Notes: generated by a model from the letters alone, not told the origin. 64,000 bases of DNA from Solirubrobacteraceae bacterium (GCA_025451035.1 JANWLE010000010.1:1-64000); one strand, 5' to 3'. Positions 33,884 to 42,561 are shown, numbered from the stretch's first letter. A program made the numbers and translations.

Positions 33884-35354
33884 CGGCTCGGCCTCCTTTC
33901 TTGGTTGCAGGCCCCGGGCCCACGGAGCGCCGCAGGTCCGCGGCGAGACGCTCGAACTGAGCGGCGAATCCAGCGTGGTGTCGCTCGATCGCCGCGACTG
34001 CGACCTCGCTGCCGCCGGGCCCGGGACAGATCACGGCCCTGACCCGCCGGTGCGGGAACAGGAAGACCATGAACAGTCCGAGCACGAGCAGCGCCGAGCC
34101 GATCCAGACGATCGTCGACCCGGGGTCTTGGGCGACGATCAGACCGGTGAACTCGCGTTCGCGCACAAACGTGAAGCCCACGCCGCCGATGCTCGCCGGC
34201 TTGCCCGGCGAGAGCGTCTGGATCCCAACCGGCGTGTTGCTCCCGGACCTGTATACCTCGAGCTGCGTGTCACCGACAGGGATGCGCGGGTCGACTTCAC
34301 CCGAGGCTGGGGAGACGACGAACACGCTCAGCCCCTGCTGAGGAAGCAAGAAGCGCCCGACGCGATCCTTTTCGTTCTGTGACACATACAGCAGCGCGAC
34401 GCCTTGGTTGAAGAGGACACGCCCGGTGGCGGTCCTAGCCTGCATCACGACCGCCGGCCCGAAGAACGACTGGTAGAAGGTGATGCCGTCGTAGCGCACC
34501 GGATGGTTGACGCGGTCATCTTGCGTCTTGACCGGGACCCCGCCCTTGTACAAGACGAGCCGGCTTTCGTAGCTTCGGGGCGGACCGCTGGGGTAGTAGG
34601 AGTCCGCGAACGACTTGGCTTCGACCGCCAGGCCCGTTCCATGCCCCACGTTCACCCTGCTGCCGACGGGAACCGCAACCGATTCGTCGCGAAACCCACT
34701 GGTCGCAGTGATCAGCGCGCCGACGAGGATGAGCACGAAGCTCAGGTGAATGAAGATCCTACCGAACGGCGCCCAGCGGAAGCGGTCGGCGCAGACGTGG
34801 ACCCGCTCGCCGTCTCGCTTGACGCTAACCCGGAAGTAGTTTTTGCGAAAGGCGCTGCGCAGCGCGGCCAACGCGACCGCGGGATCCTTCTCCGATGTGA
34901 TCTTCGCCCGTTGTGGCGCCCGCTCGAAGAAAGCTTCGGTCATCACCATGCGCGGCCTGGTCGCCGTTCTCCACAATCCAGCTGAGCGGCGCAGCGAGCA
35001 CGTGATGAGGCTGGCCGAAAGGAGCAGCAGCGTCCCCTTGAACCAGACCGAGGAGAACACGGAGAAGAGCCCGAGTATGTCCAGGACCTCGGTCCACCCT
35101 CCATACTTCGGGCGCACTGCTTCCAGCCATTCCGCGTAGGCGGCCGGGTTGCCCCTGACCGCGGCGGGGGCCTGGCTGAGCAGCGTGCCGACGAGGGTGA
35201 GCAGGCCGAGCACCAGCAAAAGCATCAGCGCCACCCGCATCGAGGTCAGCTTGCGCAAGATCCAGGCGTGCGGCGCGACCCCCGCGCGGCGAAGCTCTCT
35301 GGCGGGCCGAGGTGGACGTCCGGAACGTGAGGCTGTGCTGACGGTGGAGCTCAT
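33876..35354 (-). CDS. resB: Cytochrome c synthase subunit ResB/Ccs1
   Basis: 492 residues with the ResB plan: membrane helices near 40-60, 100-118, 190-210 and a last one near 420-440, with a large outside domain between the third and fourth. Segments LLLVLGLLTLVGTLLSQ and FGRIFIHLSFVLILVGALI are typical. Partner of CcsA in System II. A 50-residue cytoplasmic tail follows the last helix. Confidence 0.92.
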   Translation of the reverse strand: MSSTVSTASRSGRPPRPARELRRAGVAPHAWILRKLTSMRVALMLLLVLGLLTLVGTLLSQAPAAVRGNPAAYAEWLEAVRPKYGGWTEVLDILGLFSVFSSVWFKGTLLLLSASLITCSLRRSAGLWRTATRPRMVMTEAFFERAPQRAKITSEKDPAVALAALRSAFRKNYFRVSVKRDGERVHVCADRFRWAPFGRIFIHLSFVLILVGALITATSGFRDESVAVPVGSRVNVGHGTGLAVEAKSFADSYYPSGPPRSYESRLVLYKGGVPVKTQDDRVNHPVRYDGITFYQSFFGPAVVMQARTATGRVLFNQGVALLYVSQNEKDRVGRFLLPQQGLSVFVVSPASGEVDPRIPVGDTQLEVYRSGSNTPVGIQTLSPGKPASIGGVGFTFVREREFTGLIVAQDPGSTIVWIGSALLVLGLFMVFLFPHRRVRAVICPGPGGSEVAVAAIERHHAGFAAQFERLAADLRRSVGPGPATKKGGRADA

Positions 35355-35364
35355 GTGCGCTCGC

Positions 35365-36102
35365 TCATAGTTCGACCAGCGGGAGCGCGCCGGATAGCCG
35401 CCCGAAGGTGTTCGTGATCATCAAAAAGCCGATCCCGACGAGCATCGCCCCGGTCACGACGCCGACCGCGGTGTCGTGCCTGCCTAGCCAGCCGAGCCGG
35501 TCGCTCACCGCGGTGACACCGAGCGCGACCAGCACGAACGGGATGCCCAATCCGATTGCGTACACGAGCAGCAGCGCGACGCCCTGGACGACGCTTGCGC
35601 TGACCGAGGCCATCCCGATGATCCCTCCCAGGATCGGCCCGATGCAGGGGGTCCAGCCGGCGGAGAAGATGACGCCGAGCAAGGCCGAGCGCCCGTAGCG
35701 GCGAGCGCCGGACACGTTCGTTCTCCCATCGCTGGCGGCGCCTGCGGCAGCACCGACCGGCAGCCGCTTCTCACGGTAAAGAGCCGAGATGTTGATCACG
35801 CGGGCAACGTGCAGGCCCATGAAGACGAGGATCGCGCCGCCAAGCTGTCGAATCAGGCCGACGTAATCGCGAAACAGGTAGCCGATCAACCCGACAGACG
35901 CCCACATCGCGACGAAGACGACCGAGAAGCCGGCGACGAACGCGAGCGCATGAAGCAAGGCGACGCGCCGCGACGCCTTGGAGCGGTCGGGGCTCGAGGC
36001 GACCATGTAGCTGACGTAGCCGGGAACGAGCGGCAGGCAGCACGGTGAGGCGAAGGACACGATTCCGGCGAGGAACGCAACCGGAAGGCCGACCGCGTTC
36101 AT
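35365..36102 (-). CDS. ccdA: CcdA/DsbD-type transmembrane thiol reductase
   Basis: 245 residues, six helices. The two redox cysteines are in FASPCCLPLVPGYVSYM (helix 1) and GWTPCIGPILGGI (helix 4), the paired PCxxP/TPC layout of CcdA. It carries reducing power from cytoplasmic thioredoxin to the TlpA/ResA-like protein for heme attachment. Start overlaps the TPR gene stop by 4 bp. Confidence 0.93.
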   Translation of the reverse strand: MNAVGLPVAFLAGIVSFASPCCLPLVPGYVSYMVASSPDRSKASRRVALLHALAFVAGFSVVFVAMWASVGLIGYLFRDYVGLIRQLGGAILVFMGLHVARVINISALYREKRLPVGAAAGAASDGRTNVSGARRYGRSALLGVIFSAGWTPCIGPILGGIIGMASVSASVVQGVALLLVYAIGLGIPFVLVALGVTAVSDRLGWLGRHDTAVGVVTGAMLVGIGFLMITNTFGRLSGALPLVEL

Positions 36103-36890
36103 TTTTTCTCAAGCCCCTTTATGTGCATCGCGATCGTCTTGGCCACAGCTGACTTCGGCGCGAGCTTCAGGACCTCATCCCAGTACTTCTTCGCGCTAGC
36201 CATATCGGGCGGATCTTTGCTGACATACAAAAAGCCGAGGTCGTAATACGCTTCGACGTTCTTGGGGTCGGCCGCGATGACTCGCTGCCAGTCGCTGCGA
36301 GCGTCGGCGGCGTCGCCGATGTTGAACTCCGCCGCGCCGAGCGCCAGGCGCGCCGTCACGTTCTTCGGGTCGGCTTGCACAGCACGCTTCATCCACCCGC
36401 CAGCGCTGTTGTATTCATGGGCTTCGAAGAAGGTGTCTCCGAGCGCGATCAGCGTCTTGGCGTCCTTCGGTCGCGCTTTGAGTCTTTCCATCAACTGCGA
36501 GACACGTGCCCGCTGCGCGGAGCTGAGGCCGTGCTGTTCGCTAGAGCCTCCCCGAGGACTGGCCTTGCCGCTGGAGCTCCCGCCCAGGTCGTAGACGCCG
36601 ACGACGACGCCCGCGCTCACAGCAAGAGCGATCGCGCCGATGACGACTCGCAGCAGCGGAGCCGCCCGCCTTCCCGCCGAGTGAGAGCTCGCCGCGTACG
36701 CATCTTTGACCGCGTCCATCTGTTCTGTCGCCCAGCCGCGCGCACTCTCCGGGGCGCCCTCGAGGAAGTTCACGAGCTCCCTGTGGGCCTGCTTGGCTTC
36801 CTCGGCACTCTCACCTGGCCTGGCGCCGACGGCGCCGGGGTCAAGTCGGTCGCTGTTCGCGTGTCGGCTGGGTTTTGTGGAGGGCGTCAT
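36099..36890 (-). CDS. Membrane-anchored TPR protein
   Basis: 263 residues. A membrane helix near 84-103 is followed by about three TPR units (KTLIALGDTFFEAHEYNSAG, VTARLALGAAEFNIGDAADA, VEAYYDLGFLYVSKDPPDMA). The cytoplasmic N-terminus is charged. TPR proteins of this kind (NrfG/CcmI-like) hold apocytochromes during heme attachment. Position between the cytochrome genes and ccdA supports that role. Confidence 0.85.
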   Translation of the reverse strand: MTPSTKPSRHANSDRLDPGAVGARPGESAEEAKQAHRELVNFLEGAPESARGWATEQMDAVKDAYAASSHSAGRRAAPLLRVVIGAIALAVSAGVVVGVYDLGGSSSGKASPRGGSSEQHGLSSAQRARVSQLMERLKARPKDAKTLIALGDTFFEAHEYNSAGGWMKRAVQADPKNVTARLALGAAEFNIGDAADARSDWQRVIAADPKNVEAYYDLGFLYVSKDPPDMASAKKYWDEVLKLAPKSAVAKTIAMHIKGLEKK

Positions 36891-37058
36891 GATCTCAAGC
36901 CTCTCTTGCTCTTTCCCTCAGCGAGGGTCGTCGAGATGCCTTTGCGGGGCTTGCGGCGTCGCTGACGAATTAACCAATCTTGGACAGTTTCGAGCGCAGC
37001 TTTTTCCGGCACAACCCGCCGGCCGACACGTTTCGGGTAGAGGTGCGCCAGCCCGAAA

Positions 37059-37095
37059 CATCCGGGAGATACACCACGTCTATATCTCCCGGATG
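37059..37095 (-). terminator. Perfect 13-bp hairpin between cytochromes and maturation genes
   Basis: CATCCGGGAGATA (37059-37071) and TATCTCCCGGATG (37083-37095) pair perfectly around an 11-base loop. In the transcribed direction only a short TTT follows, so it may be a leaky terminator or a processing/stabilising hairpin. Confidence 0.6.
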
Positions 37096-37140
37096 CCGTT
37101 GAACGCGAACGGGAAGCGCGCAAAGGCGCCACATGCAGCG

Positions 37141-37189
37141 AAAGGCGGTGGCCACCATGGAAGGGGGTTCATCGGCGACCACCGCCTTT
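37141..37189 (-). repeat. 11-bp inverted repeat after the last cytochrome gene
   Basis: AAAGGCGGTGG (37141-37151) pairs with CCACCGCCTTT (37179-37189) across a 27-base loop that contains a smaller GGTGGCCACC palindrome. Second structure in the same transcribed gap. Confidence 0.55.
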
Positions 37190-37312
37190 GCTTGTTCGCG
37201 ACCCCATATTCGTGATCACCGGCGGTCATCCGCCGCGATCACTACTGGGTTTGCTCCCGGTGGCCGTATGTGCATGGCAAGGCGGGCCGCCGGGAGCTTC
37301 CTCTCCGGCCGT

Positions 37313-38314
37313 TTACTTGTTGTGGCACATCTGGCAAACGCCCCTGTTGTCGGCTCTCAGGAGGAAGCTGTTGGAGCCGGCCGATTTGCCGTCGGGGTAG
37401 TTGACGGTAGTTGCGTAGCCTCCCATGGCCGCATCCGAGCCATGCGCGACGTGACACTGGATGCAGCTGGGCTTGGTCTTGTTGGGAGTTTCTTTTTCGA
37501 GTTTTTCGTATTCTTCCTGCGTGTAGAGGCTGCGGTGGCGGTAGGCGAACACCGCGTCTCCCGTGAAGGTGTTGCCGCTTCCGCTTTCACCCAGCAGGCG
37601 CGTGTGACAGGTCGCGCACCACGAGGAGATCTGGTAGCGGAACTGCGGGTTCTTGGTTTCCCAGCTCTGCCAGTAGTTGGTCGTCGTGTATTCCTTTTCT
37701 GTGACGTCAGGTATCTTCACTTCCGTCTTGACCCCCGATTCCTGCGGGATCGGTCTCAGGATCCGGTAGTTGCCGTTGCCGTGCGGGTCATGGCAGGAGC
37801 CGCAGCGCAGTGAAACTTCCTTGCCGTTGTTCGCGGTGGCGCTGAATGCTCCGTTGCCCCAGGCGACCTGCATGGAAGAGTCGACCGTGTGGGCCGAGGT
37901 CGTCGCAGCACCGGTGCCCAATGTCGGGATTTCCCCGCTCACCAGCCTTCCGGATACGTAGTTGCCTTTTGGTTTGCTCGAGTCGATCAGAGCGAACTTG
38001 AAGCCGCCGCCGCGCAGAGCGCTGGCGGCACCAGTCCGTTCATGGCTCGAGTAGCCGGCGCCATCCGCGACGTCGAGGCTCGAGCCGCCGGCCCCGGAGC
38101 CGTGGCAGGTGTAGCAGAGCGCTTCCTCTGAGGATTCCTTCAGCAGATAGGGCGCCTGGGCGGTGTGAGCCCGATGGCAGGCGGCACAGCGATCCGTGGT
38201 GGCTCCCATACCCATCGCATGTGGGCCATTGTCAGCCCAAGCGGCGGCGGGAGCGACAACCAGCAGCAAGGACATGCAACCAAGCGTGAAGAGCGAGACC
38301 GCCAGCCTTCTCAT
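37313..38314 (-). CDS. OmcS-like hexaheme cytochrome c, copy 1
   Basis: 333 residues: signal peptide (MRRLAVSLFTLGCMSLLLVV, cleavage near AWA), then six CxxCH motifs with distinctive surroundings: CAACHRAH, LCYTCHG, CGSCHDPHGNGNYR, WCATCHTR, CIQCHVAHGS and CQMCHNK at the very C-terminus. The same order and context (CxxCHxxH, CxxCHDPHG, WCxxCHT, CxxCHxAH, terminal CxxCH) is what I recall of Geobacter OmcS, whose subunits stack into heme filaments. AGGAGG precedes the ATG at 38314. Exported, probably cell-surface or extracellular. Most downstream of three tandem copies. Confidence 0.88.
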   Translation of the reverse strand: MRRLAVSLFTLGCMSLLLVVAPAAAWADNGPHAMGMGATTDRCAACHRAHTAQAPYLLKESSEEALCYTCHGSGAGGSSLDVADGAGYSSHERTGAASALRGGGFKFALIDSSKPKGNYVSGRLVSGEIPTLGTGAATTSAHTVDSSMQVAWGNGAFSATANNGKEVSLRCGSCHDPHGNGNYRILRPIPQESGVKTEVKIPDVTEKEYTTTNYWQSWETKNPQFRYQISSWCATCHTRLLGESGSGNTFTGDAVFAYRHRSLYTQEEYEKLEKETPNKTKPSCIQCHVAHGSDAAMGGYATTVNYPDGKSAGSNSFLLRADNRGVCQMCHNK

Positions 38315-40002
38315 TCTCAGACCTCCTGGGCAAAGCATCTGCTTTGGCGTTGTCGATTATCAACACGTGATTAACGTGCCTAGCAGGGACAAGCGCAATC
38401 CGCCGGGTGGTATGTATTGGGTAGAGGTGGCCCTGTACAGGTCCGCCGGCATAGCCCATGGGACATATGGCTCTGCTTGGACCGTGCCTGGGACGACATC
38501 TGGATCCAGGGTCATTCGTAGTGGCACATCCGACAAGTGCCTTTGTCGTCGACTCGCAGCAGGCGGCTGTCTGAGGCCGCGGGCACCGCGTTAGGACTGT
38601 GCACTGCCATTGACGACGCTTCTTCGACGCTGGCGTTGGAGCCGTGTGCGACGTGACACTGGATACAGTTCGCCGAGCCCTGCGCCTTCTGGTCGGAGAT
38701 GTGGCGGTCGGTAAAGACCGCGTCGCCGCTTTCGGTGTAGGAAGTGTCGCTGAGGTAACGCGTATGGCAGGTGGCGCACCACCCCGAGATGTCTTCGATG
38801 AAGCCCGGCGCGTACTGGTCCTGGACATCCCAATAGTTATCGGTCGTGTAGACCTTCGCGGTGGCGTCAGGGACGTACACGCCGCTCGCCCCGGATTCCA
38901 GCGGGATCGGCCTCAGGATCCGGTAGTTGCCGTTGCCGTGCGGGTCATGGCAGGAGCCGCAGCTCAGCGAGATCGTCTTGCCATAGTCCACTTCCGTGCT
39001 GACCGGCCCGCTGCCCCACGCTGTCTGGCTCGAGGAGTCCACCGAATGGGCTGAGGTGATCGCTGCCCCTTCCGCCGTCACCGGGACCAGGCCGCCAGGG
39101 TCCGATCCCCCGCTCTGCTGACCCGAAGGATGGGCCGAGTCGATCAGCGCGTACTTGAAGCCGCCGCCACGCAGTGGGAGGGGTTTACCGCTGCGCAGCG
39201 CGTTCGCGTAGCCGACGCCGTCCTTCACGTCGGTGCTGGCGCCGGCCGCCGCGGCGCCATGGCAGGTGTAGCAGAGAGCTTCACCGGCCTGCTTGAGCAG
39301 GTACGGCGACTGCGCAGTGTGGACCCGATGGCACAGCGCGCAGGTGTCCGGGGTGGCGCCCGCACCCATGATGTGGGGGCCGTTGTCGGCCGCGGACCGC
39401 GTGGCTGTGGCAAACAGCAACACAACACAGCCCAGCGCCAAAAGCGCCAGGTTGCGTGCGTTTTCTTTTGCTCTCGTACTGTCCAATATGCTGACGCTTC
39501 GTTTTCGTGGCCTTCCTCGCTTGCCCGCTGTCACTTGTTGTGGCACATCTGACAGACACCCATGTTGTCGATTCTCAAAAGCCGGCTGTCGGGACCAGCG
39601 GGAGTGCTCACCGCGGAGCTGCCATCGGGGTTGGCGATAGCAGCTGAGTAGGTTCCCATGCTCGCATTCGAGCCGTGCGCCACATGGCACTGGATGCAGG
39701 TCGGCGTGCTCTGTGAGGTCTCGTTGGTGCGGTGACGGTAAGTGAACACCTTGTCGCCGCTGCTGGTTGTGGCGCTGTTGTGACCAGCCAAATAGCGCGT
39801 GTGGCAGGTGGCGCACCAGGACGAGATCTTCTCCACGAATTCGGGCGCGGATTCATCCTCGACCTCCCAGTAGTTTTCGGTCGTGTAGACCTTGGCGGTG
39901 GTGTCGCCGATCGACACGCCCGTCGTGGCCCCTGATTCCTGCGGGATCGGTCTCAGGATCCGGTAGTTGCCGTTGCCGTGCGGGTCATGGCAGGAGCCGC
40001 AG
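37744..40002. repeat. 62-bp near-identical blocks in the three cytochrome genes
   Basis: Blocks at 37744-37805, 38901-38962 and 39941-40002 encode the third heme motif and the following ILRPIP stretch. The first and third are identical over 62 bp; the middle one differs at one base. Flanking sequence is much more diverged, which suggests gene conversion or strong selection. Confidence 0.75.
38512..39486 (-). CDS. OmcS-like hexaheme cytochrome c, copy 2
   Basis: 324 residues. A hydrophobic signal (NLALLALGCVVLLFATATRS) leads to ADNGPHIMGAG and six motifs: CALCHRVH, LCYTCHG, CGSCHDPHGN, WCATCHTR, CIQCHVAHGS and CRMCHYE at the end. No ATG is present before the signal; TTG at 39486 is the best start. 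The gap to copy 1 (38315-38511) has no gene. Sequence between motifs 3 and 4 is shorter in shared elements than copies 1 and 3, so it is the most diverged subunit. Confidence 0.87.
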   Translation of the reverse strand: MDSTRAKENARNLALLALGCVVLLFATATRSAADNGPHIMGAGATPDTCALCHRVHTAQSPYLLKQAGEALCYTCHGAAAAGASTDVKDGVGYANALRSGKPLPLRGGGFKYALIDSAHPSGQQSGGSDPGGLVPVTAEGAAITSAHSVDSSSQTAWGSGPVSTEVDYGKTISLSCGSCHDPHGNGNYRILRPIPLESGASGVYVPDATAKVYTTDNYWDVQDQYAPGFIEDISGWCATCHTRYLSDTSYTESGDAVFTDRHISDQKAQGSANCIQCHVAHGSNASVEEASSMAVHSPNAVPAASDSRLLRVDDKGTCRMCHYE

Positions 40003-40526
40003 CGCAGGGCGACCTGCTTGCCGTAACTCGCTTCGCTGCCGTTGATCGGCCCGTTGCCCCATGCCATCTGGCTCGAAGAGTCCACCGAGTGGGCCGAGGT
40101 GACCGCTGCGCCGCTTGCCAGCGTCGGGATTTCGCCTACGTATCCGTTGCCCGACGGGTGAGCCGAGTCGATCAGCGCGTACTTGAAGCCGCCGCCACGC
40201 AGCGCCATCTTCGCACCGGTACGCCCGGCGCCCGAATAGCCTACGCCGTCCGCGACATCGAGATTGGAGCCTGTCCCCGAGGTGCCGTGGCAGGTGTAGC
40301 AGAGGGCTTCCTCAGGCTGCTTGAGCAGATAGGGGGCCTGCGCGGTGTGGGCGCGATGGCACATCGCGCAGCGGTCTGTGGTGGCTCCCATGCCCATGAT
40401 GTGCGGACCGTTGTCGGCCGCAGCATCACAGCTGAAATACAACGACACGACACAGGCCGCGGCGAAGACCGCCGCTCCTCTCATCATCCGTATCGCCTGC
40501 ATAGGCGTCCAGCCCCTAGCTCTCAA
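39531..40526 (-). CDS. OmcS-like hexaheme cytochrome c, copy 3
   Basis: 331 residues from 40526, or 323 from a second ATG at 40502. Signal peptide (AAVFAAACVVSLYFSCDAAA) then six motifs: CAMCHRAH, LCYTCHG, CGSCHDPHGN, WCATCHTR, CIQCHVAHGS and terminal CQMCHNK. First cytochrome transcribed, 12 bp after the NHL gene, so propeller and cytochromes are co-expressed. Very close to copy 1 in the CHDPHGNGNYRILRPIP block, including identical DNA. Confidence 0.88.
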   Translation of the reverse strand: MRARGWTPMQAIRMMRGAAVFAAACVVSLYFSCDAAADNGPHIMGMGATTDRCAMCHRAHTAQAPYLLKQPEEALCYTCHGTSGTGSNLDVADGVGYSGAGRTGAKMALRGGGFKYALIDSAHPSGNGYVGEIPTLASGAAVTSAHSVDSSSQMAWGNGPINGSEASYGKQVALRCGSCHDPHGNGNYRILRPIPQESGATTGVSIGDTTAKVYTTENYWEVEDESAPEFVEKISSWCATCHTRYLAGHNSATTSSGDKVFTYRHRTNETSQSTPTCIQCHVAHGSNASMGTYSAAIANPDGSSAVSTPAGPDSRLLRIDNMGVCQMCHNK

Positions 40527-40538
40527 TGCATTCGGCTC

Positions 40539-41609
40539 TCAGTATTCCCAGACCTGGACCCTGCCGTTTTCACGATCGGTGATGTAGATTCGCCCGCCTT
40601 CGATTGCGATCCCGTTCGGGTACTGGAACTGCCCGTTGCCGAGCCCTTCCCCGCCGAACGATCCGATATACCGCGGCACTTCCGCGACGCGGCTTGAGAG
40701 TTGATAGACATCGACCACCTGGGCGGTCGCGTCGACCACATAGAGCCGGTTGTGGCTGTCGATCGCCACCCCGCGCGGGAGGTTGAGGTCTCCTTCTCCG
40801 ACCCCGCGCGCGATCGAGCTGACGAGCCTGCCGGACGGGTCGAGGATCGCCAGTCTGCCGTCATTGCTGTCGGCCACGTAGACATCGCGGTGCGAGTCGA
40901 CCGCCAGGCCATTGGGGAACCAGAACATGCCGGCAGAACCGACCTTGCGCAGCGACTTGCTGCCGCCGGCGCCAATAACCAGCACGCGGTGGTTGCGGCG
41001 GCTACCACCAACGTCGGTCATGTAGAGGTCCCCTTCGGCGCCAAAAGTCAACCCAAGCGGCTGGGAGCCATTTCCTAGGGCGCCGGAGGGCCGCATGGAG
41101 CGCAGATACTTGCCGTTGCTGGCGTAGACGTCGATGTCTTCGCGCAGGCGGTCGCTGACGTAGACCTGTTCGGTGCGTGGGTCAACCGCTACATAGACCG
41201 GCAAATGCCAGTTGTGGTTGCCGTTGACCGGGGGCGGCGCGAGTGAGCCAACCCGTTTGCCGGAACGATCGAAGACCCGCACCAGACGCGGCCCTTCGCT
41301 TTCGGTCACATAGATCCTTTCGCCGGATGGGCTGACCGCCACACCCATCGGCTGACTAACCCCATAGATGCTGGATACGTAGTGGGGGAGCGTGGACGAG
41401 AGGCTCGGAAGCGGGCTGTGTCCAGAGAGCGCGCGGACGATGAGCAGGGCGAGGACAGCGAGGACGACGAGAATCGCCGACAGCGCGGCGATCTTTTGCC
41501 TTAGGCGCTTGCGCTCCTCCTGATCACTGGGCTGCTCTGCCTCGCCGCCCGCACCACGGTCAAGCGCCACCTGCAGGCGCAGCGGAAAGCTGTCGTCCCG
41601 GGGTGGCAT
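40539..41609 (-). CDS. Membrane-anchored NHL-repeat beta-propeller
   Basis: 356 residues: cytoplasmic N-terminus, one membrane helix (about 39-61, LSAILVVLAVLALLIVRAL), then a six-bladed NHL propeller on the outside. Blades carry the usual repeat (PMGVAVSPSGERIYVTE, PVYVAVDPRTEQVYVSD, PLGLTFGAEGDLYMTD, PNGLAVDSHRDVYVADS, PRGVAIDSHNRLYVVD, PNGIAIEGGRIYITD). Directly upstream of the three hexaheme cytochromes. An NHL gene next to omcS is also what I remember from Geobacter. Likely an assembly or docking factor for the cytochromes. Confidence 0.9.
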   Translation of the reverse strand: MPPRDDSFPLRLQVALDRGAGGEAEQPSDQEERKRLRQKIAALSAILVVLAVLALLIVRALSGHSPLPSLSSTLPHYVSSIYGVSQPMGVAVSPSGERIYVTESEGPRLVRVFDRSGKRVGSLAPPPVNGNHNWHLPVYVAVDPRTEQVYVSDRLREDIDVYASNGKYLRSMRPSGALGNGSQPLGLTFGAEGDLYMTDVGGSRRNHRVLVIGAGGSKSLRKVGSAGMFWFPNGLAVDSHRDVYVADSNDGRLAILDPSGRLVSSIARGVGEGDLNLPRGVAIDSHNRLYVVDATAQVVDVYQLSSRVAEVPRYIGSFGGEGLGNGQFQYPNGIAIEGGRIYITDRENGRVQVWEY

Positions 41610-41610
41610 C

Positions 41611-42561
41611 TCAGCCGGCCTTCACGCTGACGCCCAGCCTGGCCAGGCCGTTGCGGGCGTTGAAGTTCTTGGGGTCGGCCGCGAGGACCTTCTGGTACCA
41701 GCGGGCCGCGCGCGCACGTTGCGACTGGGTCTCTGCGGCCATGCCAAGCCCGAGCATCGCTTCGATCGCGGCCGACCCGGAGGTCAGGTGTTCGAGTCGC
41801 GCCGTGCCGTCCGCCGGTTTCTTTTCGCAGAGCTGCACCATCGCCTCGGCGTATTCAGACTGGGGTCCGCGGTGCTGGGCTTGGTAGGCCCTCGCCAACT
41901 GCTCATAGGGTTCGCACCAGCCGCCCGGCACGTACAGCACTGCCTGCCTGAGCGCGTTGACCGCCGTTTGGTAGGAGCCTGTTTCGATGGAGGCCCTCCC
42001 CAGCAGATACCACGCATCGGCGTCCGTGGGTTCTATCTTGAGCGCCTTCCTCACTTCGTGAATGGCCGCACTCGCCTGGTGCTGTTTGAGCATCACCACG
42101 CTCAAGCCGTAGTAGGCGGTCTCTAGCTGCGGATTGACGCGGGAGTACTCTTTTCCTGTCGCATTGCCGATCAGCGTCCGGAAAGACCGCCTCGCTTCGG
42201 CGAGGTCTCCCTCTTGAGAGAGGATTTCCGCGCGCCCGAGCAGCGCCGTGGCGTCGTCCGATTCAACCTTGAGGACCTCCTTGTACTGTTCGAGCGCCTG
42301 GTCGGGCTTCTTCGCGGCCCTGTAGACGTTCGCCAGCTCCAGCCGCAACTCGACGTTCGTCGGGTTTGAGCGAACCGCGCGTTCCCCGGCCGTTATCTGT
42401 CTTTCCACCAGCGATGGACCCGAATCAGGCTGATTGAGATAGTAGGCGATCGCCACGGCAGCACTGCCGAGCACCACAGCCTTGAGGCCGATCCTGATCA
42501 AACGGTCGAGGGTTTGCTCTTGCACACCGAGATTGTCGCGGCTTGCCGACCCCCGACTCAA
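41611..42561 (-). CDS. Membrane-anchored TPR protein, upstream copy
   Basis: 316 residues with an N-terminal membrane helix (IGLKAVVLGSAAVAIAYYL) and about six TPR units (VELRLELANVYRAAKKPDQA, ATALLGRAEILSQEGDLAEA, ADAWYLLGRASIETGSYQTA, YEQLARAYQAQH). TTG at 42561 or GTG at 42525 may start it. First structural gene of the cytochrome run, one base before the NHL gene. Probably a scaffold for apocytochrome or filament assembly. Confidence 0.85.
   Translation of the reverse strand: MSRGSASRDNLGVQEQTLDRLIRIGLKAVVLGSAAVAIAYYLNQPDSGPSLVERQITAGERAVRSNPTNVELRLELANVYRAAKKPDQALEQYKEVLKVESDDATALLGRAEILSQEGDLAEARRSFRTLIGNATGKEYSRVNPQLETAYYGLSVVMLKQHQASAAIHEVRKALKIEPTDADAWYLLGRASIETGSYQTAVNALRQAVLYVPGGWCEPYEQLARAYQAQHRGPQSEYAEAMVQLCEKKPADGTARLEHLTSGSAAIEAMLGLGMAAETQSQRARAARWYQKVLAADPKNFNARNGLARLGVSVKAG

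Larger units (their letters stand above)
36891..37312 (-). other. 422-bp intergenic region with several hairpins
   Basis: No gene seen. This gap separates the three cytochrome genes from the downstream maturation genes. It holds the hairpins at 37059-37095 and 37141-37189, and a smaller one (TTTCGGG at 37031-37037 against CCCGAAA at 37052-37058). Structured RNA or partial termination is likely. Confidence 0.6.

Noticed and set aside
37313-40526. Small cytochrome c3/c7 family assignment
   Set aside because: The spacing of motifs over about 300 residues and the terminal CxxCH fit OmcS-like hexaheme proteins better than compact c3/c7 folds.
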